5,233 bases of DNA from Caldilineaceae bacterium (GTDB lineage Bacteria; Chloroflexota; Anaerolineae; Caldilineales; Caldilineaceae), in contig WGCB01000108.1 in the NCBI GenBank assembly GCA_015494005.1, positions 1 through 5,233 on the forward strand, given 5' to 3'. This document shows positions 4,462-5,233 of this stretch, in pieces. The notes beneath the pieces are model-generated. The model worked only from the letters and a program-made list of their open reading frames with translations. It had not been told where the DNA came from and made no database searches. Position 1 is the stretch's first letter. The number at the start of each line of letters is the position of its first letter. The position numbers and the translations under genes were made by a program.

Positions 4462-5233
4462 ATGGCCTTGTTTTGGGCTAAGAAAATTCCCGTTTCTGTG
4501 CGCAGCCTACGAGTCCAGCTTCTCCTGTGGGTGGCTCTGCCGGTCGTCATCGGCCTGTTCGCCCTTTCCCTCACAGAGCTGCGGAGCCACGAGCGGGTCA
4601 TGCAGCGTCTGCTCCAGGAGCGGGCCGACAATTTGACGCAGGCTGGGGTTTCCCTGATCGGAGGGCGGCTGGACCGGGAGAAAGATCGGTTGACTCAGTT
4701 GGCCGCCGACCCGGTGTTCCATACTGGGCTTCGGGCAACCTGGCCGGAGCGTCTGGCCCGTTTCGCCCAGGAATTCCCCGGGGATGTGGCCCTTTTCGAC
4801 GTCAACGGCCGGCTGCTTTTGGCTCAAGGTGTGGCTGAATGGCAGCAGACAGAGGCCGTCACCCGGCTAGCGCAACGCACCTTGGCCAGTGATGCACCTC
4901 AGTTTGCCACCTTGGTGGTGGCCGACCAGCCCGTGGCGTTGCTGGCTCTCCCGTTGTTCGACCCACCGGAACCCATGGTCCTGGTGGGTGGGATTCCGGT
5001 GGATCGCTTGGATCTGCCCCGTCTGCTCTCTCCCCTCTTTCTCGACTCCCAATCATCCCTTTCCGTCTGGACGCAGGATGGACAGCTCCTGGCTCGTCTC
5101 GGCACAGACCCGCCCCTGGACGTGGAAAAGCAGATCGTGGCCCGGGCTTCCGAGCCTTTCTCCGGCTGGCAGGTGATCCTGCAAGAGTCCTGGGAAGGGC
5201 TTGTTCCACCCTTGCTTCGCTTTGAAAGCGTCG
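4462..5233 (+). CDS. Membrane sensor protein, probably histidine kinase N-terminal part (3' end outside window)
   Basis: The frame is open from ATG 4462 to the right edge (257 full codons). A short basic N-terminus (WAKKIPVSVRSLR) precedes one membrane helix at about 18-40 (VQLLLWVALPVVIGLFALSL). A predicted extracytoplasmic segment follows. Residues 41-82 look like a long helix (ERVMQRLLQERADNLTQAG). Two strand-turn units (VALFDVNGRLLLAQG at 109-123, LSVWTQDGQLLAR at 200-212) and FSGWQVILQESWEGLVPPLLRF (233-254) are typical of double Cache sensors just before their second membrane helix. That helix, any HAMP domain and the kinase core lie outside the window, so 'kinase' is inferred from the adjoining response regulator. 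The in-frame stop of the regulator at 4441-4443 limits the start. A GGAAGAG ribosome site at 4445-4451 lies about 10 nt before ATG. Ligand unknown. Confidence 0.88.
   Translation, partial: MALFWAKKIPVSVRSLRVQLLLWVALPVVIGLFALSLTELRSHERVMQRLLQERADNLTQAGVSLIGGRLDREKDRLTQLAADPVFHTGLRATWPERLARFAQEFPGDVALFDVNGRLLLAQGVAEWQQTEAVTRLAQRTLASDAPQFATLVVADQPVALLALPLFDPPEPMVLVGGIPVDRLDLPRLLSPLFLDSQSSLSVWTQDGQLLARLGTDPPLDVEKQIVARASEPFSGWQVILQESWEGLVPPLLRFESV

Overview
The window is GC-rich bacterial DNA (roughly 60-67% G+C by eye) with six protein-coding genes, two of them cut by the window edges. The best lineage guess is Chloroflexota (Anaerolineae/Caldilineae type). It rests on the single-pass protein with a C-terminal SDDF-type LamG/DUF1080-like domain, the signal-peptide-free subtilase, the MIP18 protein with a proline tail, and the style of the sensor kinase ectodomain. 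This is inference, not proof.

Minus-strand block (2691 down to 1). Three genes read leftwards: a small 86-residue protein (2691-2431), a complete S8 subtilisin-like protease (2130-844), and after 37 bp a membrane-anchored protein with a beta-sandwich-like domain (806 to beyond the left edge). The main observation is that the 86-residue protein resembles the N-terminal I9-type propeptide of the protease next to it. The last 34 aligned positions match without gaps, share about 13 identities, and both end in VHT. In the small protein this motif lies one residue from the natural C-terminus, where a propeptide would enter the protease active site. I read this as a likely stand-alone propeptide-type inhibitor or chaperone paired with the protease. 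A consensus extended -10 box sits so close to the small gene's ATG that its mRNA is probably leaderless.

Divergent centre (2692-2844). This 153-bp region carries the leaderless promoter leftwards and a likely promoter rightwards. The rightward gene (2845-3336) encodes a MIP18/DUF59 (SufT-like) protein, implicated in iron-sulfur cluster assembly, with an acidic stretch, an eight-proline run and a basic amphipathic tail. Its mRNA would start with a perfect 7-bp stem-loop.

Plus-strand right part. A 444-bp gap (3337-3780) with several inverted repeats and no convincing gene is followed by a two-component pair: a NarL/FixJ-type response regulator (3781-4443) and, 18 bp later, the N-terminal part of a membrane sensor protein, presumably its histidine kinase (4462 to beyond the right edge). 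No tRNA, rRNA, CRISPR array or insertion sequence is visible.
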